Shown piece by piece: positions 17,606-26,025 of a stretch of 64,000 bases of DNA. The notes beneath the pieces were generated by a model. It saw only the letters and a program-made list of their open reading frames with translations. It did no database searches and was not told the origin of the DNA. A program made the translations under genes and the position numbers. This DNA is from an uncultured Parafilimonas sp. (lineage in GTDB: Bacteria; Bacteroidota; Bacteroidia; Chitinophagales; Chitinophagaceae), in contig CAIRZB010000061.1 in NCBI GenBank assembly GCA_903882935.1, positions 1-64,000 on the forward strand, given 5' to 3'. Each line of letters starts with the position of its first letter. Position 1 is the stretch's first letter.

Positions 17606-18211
17606 TTAGCCCAAGAGGACTCCGTTGGAGGGGATGGGGGCAAATATCTTTTCTTCCACCAACTCACAAATAATATGGCCGATGAGTATATGGGTTTCCT
17701 GTATGCGCGGTGTTATGGTTGACGGCACGTTGAAAAGAAAATCGCTTAATTCCTTCATTTTGCCGCCGCTGGCACCAGTAAGACCAATGGTGATGATGTT
17801 TTTTTCGCGCGCGGTCTCAAACGCTTTCACAATGTTTTTTGAATTGCCGGAGGTACTCAACCCAATAATTACATCCCCCGCAACACCAATACCTTCCAGT
17901 AGGCGGGAATAAATGACATCGTAGCTATAGTCATTGGCTACTGCCGATAGGTACGATGTGTTGCAGTGCAACGCTTCCGCTGGCAGTGCCTTTCTGTCTA
18001 TGTAAAACCTGCCGGAAAATTCGGCCGCCAGGTGCTGTGCATCTGCGGCACTGCCGCCATTGCCGCAAAACAGCACCTTGTTGCCACGGTTAAATGCGTT
18101 CGTAATAACATCTACCGCTTCGGCTATCAGCAGTTGAAAGTTATTGTCGTTAAGCACCTGTTGTTTTACCGCAATGGATTCAGCTATAATGTTGTTTATT
18201 TTTTGTTGCAT
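17606..18211 (-). CDS. gmhA: D-sedoheptulose 7-phosphate isomerase
   Basis: A 201-residue SIS-domain protein. GNGGSAADAQHLAAEFSGRF is the GmhA signature, and later TSGNSKNIVKAFE (phosphate-binding), the GLTGASGG loop and the helix with HILIGHIICELVEE complete the fold. It converts sedoheptulose-7-phosphate to D-glycero-D-manno-heptose-7-phosphate in the cytosol. The last dozen residues (after EEKIF) are encoded by a C-rich repeat-like stretch (about 17606-17645) and look like a tail acquired from it. hddA ends five bases upstream, so the two share an operon. Confidence 0.93.
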   Translation of the reverse strand: MQQKINNIIAESIAVKQQVLNDNNFQLLIAEAVDVITNAFNRGNKVLFCGNGGSAADAQHLAAEFSGRFYIDRKALPAEALHCNTSYLSAVANDYSYDVIYSRLLEGIGVAGDVIIGLSTSGNSKNIVKAFETAREKNIITIGLTGASGGKMKELSDFLFNVPSTITPRIQETHILIGHIICELVEEKIFAPIPSNGVLLG

Positions 18212-18216
18212 CGTTT

Positions 18217-19242
18217 TTATTTAATGGTCCACGTGGTTAGCCCATGGCTGGTAAACTGGTAGGGTTTTACCTCGCCTCCAAAGGTATTTAATGTTTCAAT
18301 TACTTTGTAGCGGGTGTTGCCGGGGCAATAAAACGTCATAAAGCCACCGCCGCCCGCACCGCTTATTTTGCCGCCGGTGGCACCTGCTTTTTTTGCCGCC
18401 TCATAAATGGTTTCAATATGCCCGTTGGATATGTTGTGGGCCATTTTTCTTTTTTGTTGAAAACCAAAATCAAGTACCTCGCCAAATTCATGCAGGCGGC
18501 CTTTCAACAAGGCTTCTTTCATCATTCGCGCCTGCTCCTTCAGTTGGTGCATGGCCTCTATTGATTTTTCGTTTTTATCCAACACGTTTTTTTGCTGCTC
18601 CTTAATAATCGTGGCACTTTCCCGGCTGGTGGCAGTAAAATACAGTACCAGGTTATTTTCCAGCTCGCTTAAGTATTCCTGTTTTATGCGCAGGGGGTTT
18701 ACAATTACCTTGTCGCCCCCGTAAAACTCCATAAAATTTACCCCGCCAAAAGTGGCAGCATATTGGTCTTGTTTGCCACCTGCAAGGCCAAGGTCGTGCC
18801 TTTCAATCTCAAAGGCATAATGGGCAATATCGTACTCCCTCAGCGGCAGCTTCAACATTTCGGTAAAAGCCCCCACAATGGCCACCACTAAGGTGGAGGA
18901 TGTGCCCAGGCCACTGCCAGCAGGTGCATCCACGTAGGTTGAGAGGCGGAAGTTTGTAAGCGGCAGCCCGTAGTCTTTTTGTATGCGGTTGTATACGCCT
19001 TTCAACAGGTCCAGTGTGCCGTTTATGGGCAGTTCGCTGCTCCATTCAAAACGTTGCTCTTCCTTTCTGTCAAGGGCCTGCAGAATAATGCCATTCTCTT
19101 CTATCGGTTCAATGCTCGCCAATGCGTATTTCGAAATGGTGGTGTTTAATATCGCGCCACCAAACTCATCGCTGTATGGGCTTACGTCTGTGCCTCCACC
19201 AGCAAGGCCGATGCGTAAGGGTGCTCTGCTTCGGTAAATCAT
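18217..19242 (-). CDS. hddA: D-glycero-alpha-D-manno-heptose-7-phosphate kinase
   Basis: This 341-residue GHMP-family kinase has APLRIGLAGGGTDV at the N-terminus, the ATP-binding PAGSGLGTSSTL in the middle, and GGKISGAGGGGFMTFYC near the C-terminus. These three motifs and the length match HddA, which phosphorylates heptose-7-phosphate at C1. It heads the hddA-gmhA-hddC set on the minus strand. The phosphatase GmhB needed for the next step is not in the window. Directly upstream lies a 7-bp tandem repeat. Confidence 0.92.
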   Translation of the reverse strand: MIYRSRAPLRIGLAGGGTDVSPYSDEFGGAILNTTISKYALASIEPIEENGIILQALDRKEEQRFEWSSELPINGTLDLLKGVYNRIQKDYGLPLTNFRLSTYVDAPAGSGLGTSSTLVVAIVGAFTEMLKLPLREYDIAHYAFEIERHDLGLAGGKQDQYAATFGGVNFMEFYGGDKVIVNPLRIKQEYLSELENNLVLYFTATSRESATIIKEQQKNVLDKNEKSIEAMHQLKEQARMMKEALLKGRLHEFGEVLDFGFQQKRKMAHNISNGHIETIYEAAKKAGATGGKISGAGGGGFMTFYCPGNTRYKVIETLNTFGGEVKPYQFTSHGLTTWTIK

Positions 19243-19260
19243 ATATGGGTTATTTTATTC

Positions 19261-19365
19261 GTGAATCGTGAATCGTGAAACGTGAATCGTCAAACGTGAA
19301 ACGTGAAACGTCAAACGTGAATCGTGAAACGTCAAACGTGAAACGTCAAACGAGAAACGTGAAAA
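19261..19365. repeat. 7-bp variable minisatellite upstream of hddA
   Basis: Fifteen consecutive heptamers, mixtures of GTGAATC, GTGAAAC and GTCAAAC, run without interruption and begin 18 bases upstream of the hddA start. The last two units are degenerate. The remaining 250 bases up to the next gene end (19616) hold nothing I recognise. Copy number is likely to vary between strains. Confidence 0.95.
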
Positions 19366-19615
19366 TTCAGGATGCGTTTATTTTTTCTATTTCAATTGTT
19401 TAAGGATATTATCTTATAAATGACTTTCCGCAGTTTGGTTTAAGCGTAAAAAAATTGCCGTTTATTGGATTTTTGGAGCGACAAATCCGGGCGAACGCCG
19501 CCGGTTGTGTCCCCTCAACCGCAGTATGGGCTTGAGCATATCGTTAGGCCAAACCGTTTTTTACAGCATCAACATAATGCAATGCATTAAAATGTTAAAA
19601 CATCGTTCTTTCCCT

Positions 19616-20749
19616 TTACTGCCCTAATGCCTTCACTGTTTGCACCAATACATCCCAGCTGTATTTCTTTTTCTCCTCGCGTAAAAAGGGTAAAAAATAT
19701 TCCTCGCCTAACTTATACAAATCAATAATGCCCGCCGCTATTGCTGGCGCGTCAGGCTCGCAAACAACACCCACTTTATTGTTTGGCACCAGGCTGGGTA
19801 GGCCGCCCACATTGGTTACCAGCATTGGTTTTTCAAAATGGTAGGCGAGGGGCGTAACGCCGCTTTGGGTGGCATTACGGTACGGTTGTATTACAAAATC
19901 AGCCGCGCTCAAATAGTATTTTACCTCGCTGTCTTGTATAAAGTCAGTCCGCAAAATAAGCGATGGTGCAATACCGAGTTCGGCAATTAACTCATCATAT
20001 ATCTTTTTGTCCTCATAAAATTCACCAGCCACCAGCAACTGTATATCTGCCAAGGCTGGGTCTGTGTTGGTTTTTAACAGCGCCATTGCTTGCAGCAAAA
20101 GGTCAAGCCCCTTGTATTTTCGTATAAAGCCAAAAAACAGGATGATGCGTTTTGTTTCGGGCAGGCCCAGGTGCTTCCTGGCCGAATGTTTTTCAACCTG
20201 CTCCCCAAAATTATCGTACAGCGGGTGCGTAATTTGGCGGGCGGGCTTTTGCGTAAACAGCCGTAAGTCTTGCAACACCTTTTCGCTCATGGTTATAAAA
20301 GCGTCACAGGCCCCGAGAAAGTATTTGGTAAAAGGCCTGTCGCCGGGCCTTTTTTCATGGGGCAGCACATTGTCGGTTATGGCAATAATTTTTGTGTGCG
20401 TATTTTTTTTGGCCCTTCGTAATATGGTGCCCAAGCATGGCCCCATAAAGGGCAGCCAGTAACGCACTACGATAACATCGGGTTGGTATTTTTTTAATTG
20501 GTTGCCAACCAGCAACCAATTAATAGGGTTTACTGAGTTGATGCACACCTTTATGTTAATATCAGTAGGCGCAGGCTCGGAGGAATATTGGGTGGTGCCG
20601 GGGAACAAAAAGCCGGGGTATTGCAGGGAAAAGGTATAGATAGTTACTTCATCACCTTGCTGCTGGAAGGCTCTTGCCAAACGCTCGTCAAACGACGCCA
20701 ACCCACCGCGCAAAGGGTGGGCAGGCCCTATGATAACCACTTTTTGCAT
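19616..20749 (-). CDS. Glycosyltransferase, GT4 family
   Basis: This 377-residue GT-B glycosyltransferase has the N-terminal glycine loop IGPAHPLRGGLASF and the typical GT4 donor-site region: FFGFIRKYKGLDLLLQAM, LLVAGEFYE, and DFVIQPYRNATQSGVTPLAYHFEKPMLVT with the E of the EX7E motif. It likely adds a sugar to a lipid-linked or protein-linked glycan at the inner face of the membrane. It starts 10 bases after the preceding GT2 gene, so the two are co-transcribed. Donor and acceptor are unknown. Confidence 0.9.
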   Translation of the reverse strand: MQKVVIIGPAHPLRGGLASFDERLARAFQQQGDEVTIYTFSLQYPGFLFPGTTQYSSEPAPTDINIKVCINSVNPINWLLVGNQLKKYQPDVIVVRYWLPFMGPCLGTILRRAKKNTHTKIIAITDNVLPHEKRPGDRPFTKYFLGACDAFITMSEKVLQDLRLFTQKPARQITHPLYDNFGEQVEKHSARKHLGLPETKRIILFFGFIRKYKGLDLLLQAMALLKTNTDPALADIQLLVAGEFYEDKKIYDELIAELGIAPSLILRTDFIQDSEVKYYLSAADFVIQPYRNATQSGVTPLAYHFEKPMLVTNVGGLPSLVPNNKVGVVCEPDAPAIAAGIIDLYKLGEEYFLPFLREEKKKYSWDVLVQTVKALGQ

Positions 20750-20759
20750 CAGGCTGTTG

Positions 20760-21713
20760 TTATAGTTTTTGGGTGATGCCCAGTTTTTTCTCTATCAGGT
20801 AATTGTTGCGCTCGGTAGAATTGCGCGCCACCAATTCGGCCAAAAAGCCGGTCAAAAACATTTGCATACCCACTATCATGGCCGTTAACGCCACAAAAAA
20901 GGCCGGTTTGTTGGTAATGGCATATTCGGCATCCATAATTTTTTCAATCACTATGTATAAAAACGACCCCAAACCCAACAAGAAAAAGAAGGTGCCGTAC
21001 AGGCCGAAAAAATGCATGGGCCTTTTGCCAAACTTACTTACAAAGGTGATGGTTGCCAGGTCAAGGAAACCGTTTACAAAACGGTCGAACCCAAACTTGG
21101 TAACGCCGTACTTGCGCGGCCTGTGGATGACCACCTTTTCGCCAATTTTTCTAAAGCCTGCCCATTTGGCCAGCACGGGTATGTTACGGTGCATTTCCCC
21201 ATATACCTCAATGCTTTTTACCACTTTTTTGCGGTACGATTTTAGGCCGCAGTTAAAATCGTGCAGCTTTATGCCCGATACCCTGCGGGCCAGCGCGTTA
21301 AACACCTTTGAAGGTATGTTTTTGGTAAGGGCGTTGTCGTAACGCACTTTTTTCCAGCCGCTCACCATATCAAAGCCGTCTTCAATAATCATTTTGCGCA
21401 GCTCGGGTATTTCATCGGGGGAGTCCTGCATGTCGGCATCCATGGTAATCACCACCTCGCCCAGAGCGGCTTTGAAACCTTCGTTTAATGCGGCAGACTT
21501 ACCATAGTTGCGTTGGAACTTGATGCCTTTTAAGCTGTGGTTTTTTTGGGCAATTTCTTCAATCACCTCCCAACTGTTGTCGGTGCTGCCGTCGTCAACC
21601 AAAATAACTTCGTAAGTCAGGTTGTTTTCGGTAACCACGCGCACAATCCATTCGCACAGCTCGGGCAGCGATTCGTCTTCGTTGTATAAGGGTATTACTA
21701 TGGAAAGATCCAT
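20760..21713 (-). CDS. Glycosyltransferase family 2, polyprenyl-phosphate type
   Basis: The 317-residue protein starts with a GT-A domain: IVIPLYNEDESLPEL, VDDGSTDNS, DADMQDSPDE (the DxD-type metal site) and later NIPVLAKWAGFRKIGE. Two C-terminal membrane helices follow (about 230-255 and 265-290). This is the layout of DPM1/GtrB/ArnC-like enzymes that load a sugar on a polyprenyl phosphate. It lies between the DUF4199 and GT4 genes in one minus-strand operon. Confidence 0.93.
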   Translation of the reverse strand: MDLSIVIPLYNEDESLPELCEWIVRVVTENNLTYEVILVDDGSTDNSWEVIEEIAQKNHSLKGIKFQRNYGKSAALNEGFKAALGEVVITMDADMQDSPDEIPELRKMIIEDGFDMVSGWKKVRYDNALTKNIPSKVFNALARRVSGIKLHDFNCGLKSYRKKVVKSIEVYGEMHRNIPVLAKWAGFRKIGEKVVIHRPRKYGVTKFGFDRFVNGFLDLATITFVSKFGKRPMHFFGLYGTFFFLLGLGSFLYIVIEKIMDAEYAITNKPAFFVALTAMIVGMQMFLTGFLAELVARNSTERNNYLIEKKLGITQKL

Positions 21714-21738
21714 CTGGTTATGATTATATTATTACAAA

Positions 21739-22248
21739 TTAGGCAACCGGGTTCTTTTTGGCCAAAACGGCACCGAACAGCGCTGCGAGCAGCCCCATTA
21801 TCATGGTGCCCATCACAACACCGGCCAGCAGCATAATGGCCACCACCTTGCGGGCTTGCCCCATATTTTCAGCCACCTTTTGTTGGTCAATTTTTCCGTT
21901 TTTGGCCGCCTCGGCAAGGCCCAGCTTAACCATTTCATCTAAAGAGCCGGGAAAAAAAACATATATCTCCAATAATGAAAATATAAAATACAGGCAGGTT
22001 ACCACCGCCGTCATTTTGAGGCCGTGTACCAGCAGTTGCGAAAAATTTACGTTGCCTTGCAATTGTGCGGCATAAGTTAATACGCCCGTGATGGTGCCGA
22101 TGGCCAGCAGCACTACCTTAACCCAGCCAAACCATTCGGTATGGGAGGTATGCGCAACTTCGCCAACAACTGCATAAGCAATTAATATGGCTGCTAAAAC
22201 CAAGCCCTTGATGATGTGGCTTGTGGGTGTATTACCGGTTACTTCCAT
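21739..22248 (-). CDS. DUF4199 membrane protein
   Basis: A 169-residue inner-membrane protein with four hydrophobic segments (about 14-30, 40-60, 70-93 and 137-160). The arrangement, an N-terminal helix pair, a central FFPGSLDEM loop and a final helix with MGLLAALFGAVLAKK, matches DUF4199 of Bacteroidota. These proteins often sit between a dihydroorotase-like gene and a GT2 gene, exactly as here. The spacing is 5 bases to the upstream gene and 25 to the downstream one. No function is established. Confidence 0.85.
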   Translation of the reverse strand: MEVTGNTPTSHIIKGLVLAAILIAYAVVGEVAHTSHTEWFGWVKVVLLAIGTITGVLTYAAQLQGNVNFSQLLVHGLKMTAVVTCLYFIFSLLEIYVFFPGSLDEMVKLGLAEAAKNGKIDQQKVAENMGQARKVVAIMLLAGVVMGTMIMGLLAALFGAVLAKKNPVA

Positions 22249-22253
22249 GTTGT

Positions 22254-23516
22254 TTATTTGTTCAATACCGTTGCGCCCTTTGCCGTAATGCCATGCACTT
22301 TGCCTTGCAGGGGTACATTGGTAAAGGCGCTGTTGTGCGATTTGCTTAAAATATTTTCGTTTTGCAAAACAAATGTTTCCTGTGTATTAAAGAATGTTAA
22401 TTCTGCCGCAGCCCCTTCTTGCACGGTAGGTAGGGGCAGGTTAAAGATGCGCCTGGCATTAAGGCTGAACATATTGGCTAATGCCGTATTGGTTAGGCCC
22501 GGCACTGCTGTGTTAACGGCGGCAAAAGCAGTTTGCAGGCCCAGCATGCCGTTTTTGGCGTACTCAAACTCGCAGGTTTTACCGTCCCAGTTTTGGGGTA
22601 TGTGGTGGCTGGCAATACAGTCAACCCAACCGTTTTTAACGCCTTCGCGCAGCAGCAGCATGTCTTGCCGGGTGCGCAGGGGCGGGTTTACCTTAAGGTT
22701 GGTGTCGTAGGTTTGCAAATCCTCGTCGCAAAAAAACAGGTGGTAGGGGGTAACGCTGCAGGTAATGTCAAGCCCTGCCTCTTTCGCGTTTTTAATCAGC
22801 TGCAGCCCCTTTGCGGTTGATACGCCTGTTATGTGCAGCCTGCTGCCGGCATAGGCCAGCAGTTCAATATCCCGTTGTATAATCAGCTCTTCCGCGATGG
22901 CAGGTATGCCCGGCAGGCCCAACTGGGTTGACACAACACCTTCGTTCATCAGGCCGTGCTGCCCCATGCTTTTATCTTGCGGAAGTTGTATAATTACCCC
23001 GTTGAATGCTTTAACATATTGCAGTGCTTTAACCAGCACCCCCGCGCTTTGCACGGGAAATATGCCGTCGGTAAAGGCAATGGCACCGCCTGCATACATG
23101 TCGTACATCTCGGCCAGGTCCTTGCCTTCAAGGCCCTTGGTTACGGCACCCAGCGGGTGGATGGTAAGGGGTAGTGCTGTAGATTTATGCACCACATACT
23201 CCGCCTGTGGCTTGTTTTGTATGGCGGGGCTGGTATTGGGCAGGGCAAATACCTGCGTGTAACCGCCTGCGGCTGCCGCGGCGGCGCCAGTTTCCAATGT
23301 TTCGCGGTATTCAAAGCCGGGGTCGCAAAAATGGCTGAAAATATCCACCCATCCCGGCGAAACCGTAAGGCCTGGCAACACCGTATCAACACCGTGGCTG
23401 CTGATGGCATCACTTATTTGGGCAATCACGCCATCAATAACCAACACATCCTTAACCATGCCATGGTATGGCGAATGGGGATCGGCAATGGTAACCTGCT
23501 GTAATAAAATATTCAT
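22254..23516 (-). CDS. Dihydroorotase-like protein lacking metal ligands
   Basis: The 420-residue amidohydrolase-fold protein aligns by eye with type I dihydroorotase (PyrC). The start at 23516 gives MNILLQQVTIAD. Where active enzymes have DxHxH this one reads D58-IFSH62-F, so the first metal His is Phe. The HVST ligand is ITGVST, and the catalytic Asp region (usually ATDHAPH) is ASHHIPQ. TPYHL keeps one His. Several zinc ligands are therefore missing and catalysis is doubtful. Non-catalytic dihydroorotases that support aspartate carbamoyltransferase are known. It heads an operon with DUF4199 and two glycosyltransferases. Confidence 0.85.
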   Translation of the reverse strand: MNILLQQVTIADPHSPYHGMVKDVLVIDGVIAQISDAISSHGVDTVLPGLTVSPGWVDIFSHFCDPGFEYRETLETGAAAAAAGGYTQVFALPNTSPAIQNKPQAEYVVHKSTALPLTIHPLGAVTKGLEGKDLAEMYDMYAGGAIAFTDGIFPVQSAGVLVKALQYVKAFNGVIIQLPQDKSMGQHGLMNEGVVSTQLGLPGIPAIAEELIIQRDIELLAYAGSRLHITGVSTAKGLQLIKNAKEAGLDITCSVTPYHLFFCDEDLQTYDTNLKVNPPLRTRQDMLLLREGVKNGWVDCIASHHIPQNWDGKTCEFEYAKNGMLGLQTAFAAVNTAVPGLTNTALANMFSLNARRIFNLPLPTVQEGAAAELTFFNTQETFVLQNENILSKSHNSAFTNVPLQGKVHGITAKGATVLNK

Positions 23517-23712
23517 GCGGGTGCAATAAATTTTTGCGCAAGATAGGCCGATTTTTATAAAAAGCCCCCTGCCGCCGCCGCAGGTTGTTAAATTGGCCAC
23601 AAAGGCTATGTTTTAAAAAAGTATAGCCATTTTATTGCGCAGGCAAATATTTTGAAATTAATGTTTACCCCCTTACATTTGCAGCCCGCTTAAAAAAGGT
23701 GGTATTACAGTT

Positions 23713-23789
23713 CGGGAAGTGGCGCAGCCCGGTAGCGCACTAGCATGGGGTGTTAGGGGTCGCAAGTTCGAATCTTGTCTTCCCGACCA
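23713..23789 (+). tRNA. tRNA-Pro (anticodon GGG)
   Basis: A full cloverleaf: acceptor stem CGGGAAG/CTTCCCG, D-arm GCGC...GCGC with AGCCCGGTA, anticodon stem CTAGC/GTTAG with loop ATGGGGT (anticodon GGG), a 5-base variable loop, and T-arm GCAAG-TTCGAAT-CTTGT. The CCA end is encoded. It reads CCC and CCU codons. Confidence 0.95.
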
Positions 23790-24033
23790 ACGACAAGAGC
23801 CTTACAGCAATGTAGGGCTTTTGTTATGTAATACAGTACAATAATCGCTTGCCACCGGGTGTTCCTTCACCTTTCCGTCTCCATAAACCACGCCCGATTG
23901 GAATCAAAAATTGTATTAAAAGGCACTACCCAATGCAAACAATTGGCAAGACCAAAGCATTTTGTCTTAGAGGCGGCCTAGGAAAACAAACACAGTAAAC
24001 TGCCGGCATCAGCCATGCTTGCACCAATAACGC

Positions 24034-24165
24034 TTATCGACAATCCAGTTGCCTTAGCGTATTGGTTAACCCTGCTTGCATACCCATAGCCTGCGCCAGT
24101 TGCAAAGCTTCCTCCGCCATTGGTTCGTAAAATAGCACCGCTTGCCAAACGGCGCCGGTAAAATT
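24034..24165 (-). pseudogene. Coding-like remnant, 43 codons without a start
   Basis: On the minus strand an open segment reads NFTGAVWQAVLFYEPMAEEA and continues ALQLAQAMGMQAGLTNTLRQLD before a stop. It has the amphipathic, Ala/Leu/Gln-rich look of real helical protein (TPR-like) rather than random sequence. A stop codon lies immediately upstream in frame, and no proper start or longer frame exists. I read it as the tail of a lost gene. The rest of the 23790-24248 gap shows nothing. Confidence 0.35.
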
Positions 24166-24248
24166 TTAATTTATACCTTCATTTGGCGTAGACAGCCGAT
24201 GGCGGTTTGTACGCACCAATTAAAAATGGCTACGGTTGTAAAAACAAA

Positions 24249-25775
24249 ATGAATACCATGAAGAACGCCTGTATAGCGGCGGCCTTGCTGTTAACCAGCA
24301 TTGCCTGTGTGGCGCAGAAAGCAACATGTACCGTTGTTTTTACGCCGTTAAACGGTAAGCCCCCCGTAACCATTAACGTTACAACGTTTATTAAAAACCT
24401 GTACAAGTTTAACGACCCGCATGGTTACTGGGTAATTAACCCACACAACCAGCAGCACCATGTTAACATACAGTCCGACGCGGGCTATGACAACGCTGAT
24501 GGTATTTTTCTCAACTTCAACTCCTCCGGCAACGACATTAGCTTTTTTGAACACCCGCACCCCAATGATATTGACTCCAACTCGGCCAGTTTTTTCAACA
24601 AAAAATTTGTTATTACCCAGCCCATGGAGTACGACGGGGAATGGTTGGGCGGCACCCGTAACCACAATAAGCCGATGCAGGTGCACATAACCACTTTTAC
24701 CGCGGCGGAGATAGCCTTTACCATAAGCGGTATGGCCGCTTGCGTAACCAAGGCAGGTACCGATAACTTTTATGGCTACGGCACCGTAGCGGGCAGCGGC
24801 CATTTTTACCGGGAACCGCAATACGATAAATCTGACGTGTTGCCAGGCTGCGATTGTGACCCCACCATTTATGCAACCACCTACGATGAGGAAAACAATG
24901 TACGCACAACCTCGGCCTGCGAAAATGCATTGCGTAAAAGGGTGTTTGACGCCATGCAAAAAACGTTGATGCCGCTGTTTACAAACATGGCCTACCATGG
25001 GGGGCAAACAGCAACCCCGCCGGGCCAATTGTATCTGCGTACGACGCCCGGCCATACGGATGTTACCGTACCCCGTACCGAAAGCCCTGTATGTTTCTCA
25101 GATTATTACCACAATGGGTTAACCGGCATTAATGCGCACAAAGCCATTTATGTTAATGATGACCAATACGGGGTATGGTTTACCAAGATGCCCGACGATG
25201 CCAACACCGGCAGCCAGGGCAACAATTACATGGCCGAACAAATGAAGATAGCAAGCCAAATACAGGCCTTAGGGAAATTATTGGCCGACAAAAAAATAAC
25301 CATGGAGGAGTGTACCAAACGCATAAAAGCCCTGGGGGAAAGTAAGGAAACGGTGCAGGCAAACAATGACTTTAAATGGATGGATATGAACAGCAACCTT
25401 ATTATTGAGGTTATTATTAACCCCAACCATACATTGGAATCGCTGGTACATGCGGAACACGGCTCAACCGTAACAGTGACCAATAAGGTGCCGGGTGCGG
25501 CTTTTGAAATAACTACCTCCGCTTATAAAGATGGTGACGGTGAATGGAATCCCAACAAGTGCGAGATTTATATAGGCAAATTTACAAAACCCATTTTAGG
25601 CAAATCACTTGACGGCCAGCAAGCCGAAATAACCACACCCGTTGTTAAACCCGGGGCAAATAAGCTGGGTATTTACAATGTGGTAGTAAGAATGAAGGGT
25701 GGGAAAGACCTTATTGACCAAGCCCTTACAACCATTAACTACAGTGCCATACAGGAATTGATTGCCATGCAGTAA
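24249..25775 (+). CDS. Large secreted protein, unknown function
   Basis: This 508-residue protein starts MNTMKNACIAAALLL with a signal peptide ending SIACVAQ (the second ATG at 24258 is equally plausible). The mature protein has a beta-rich N-terminal half, a CDCDPTIYATTYDEEN segment with a Cys-x-Cys pair, a helical middle (about 330-390) and a C-terminal beta domain. No enzymatic motif or sorting tail was recognised. It stands alone between the tRNA and a bidirectional terminator. Envelope or extracellular function is inferred only from the signal. Confidence 0.75.
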   Translation: MNTMKNACIAAALLLTSIACVAQKATCTVVFTPLNGKPPVTINVTTFIKNLYKFNDPHGYWVINPHNQQHHVNIQSDAGYDNADGIFLNFNSSGNDISFFEHPHPNDIDSNSASFFNKKFVITQPMEYDGEWLGGTRNHNKPMQVHITTFTAAEIAFTISGMAACVTKAGTDNFYGYGTVAGSGHFYREPQYDKSDVLPGCDCDPTIYATTYDEENNVRTTSACENALRKRVFDAMQKTLMPLFTNMAYHGGQTATPPGQLYLRTTPGHTDVTVPRTESPVCFSDYYHNGLTGINAHKAIYVNDDQYGVWFTKMPDDANTGSQGNNYMAEQMKIASQIQALGKLLADKKITMEECTKRIKALGESKETVQANNDFKWMDMNSNLIIEVIINPNHTLESLVHAEHGSTVTVTNKVPGAAFEITTSAYKDGDGEWNPNKCEIYIGKFTKPILGKSLDGQQAEITTPVVKPGANKLGIYNVVVRMKGGKDLIDQALTTINYSAIQELIAMQ

Positions 25776-25843
25776 ACACCGTAAAAGCCCGTGTATGGGG
25801 AAATAACGACCATCAACGTTGGCCAACAACTACCTATACATAC

Positions 25844-25880
25844 AAAACGCCTGTAAAGTTAAATTTACAGGCGTTTTATT
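25844..25880. terminator. Bidirectional terminator between convergent genes
   Basis: A perfect 14-bp stem AAAACGCCTGTAAA / TTTACAGGCGTTTT with a 6-base loop. Its A- and T-rich ends can terminate both the plus-strand secreted protein and the minus-strand ribBA. Confidence 0.85.
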
Positions 25881-26025
25881 TGCAAGTATCTCAAGGGCTT
25901 GTCTTCTGTAAATGGCTACATAATACCCAGTTAAAAACACAACTTAATACTACATTCAGTTTATCAACACTGGGCATTACCCAATAACTACTAACCAATA
26001 ACTTAATGCCCATTATGCTGGCTGC

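Noticed and set aside
19261-19365. CRISPR array or origin iterons
   Set aside because: The period is 7 with no spacers, and no replication gene adjoins it.
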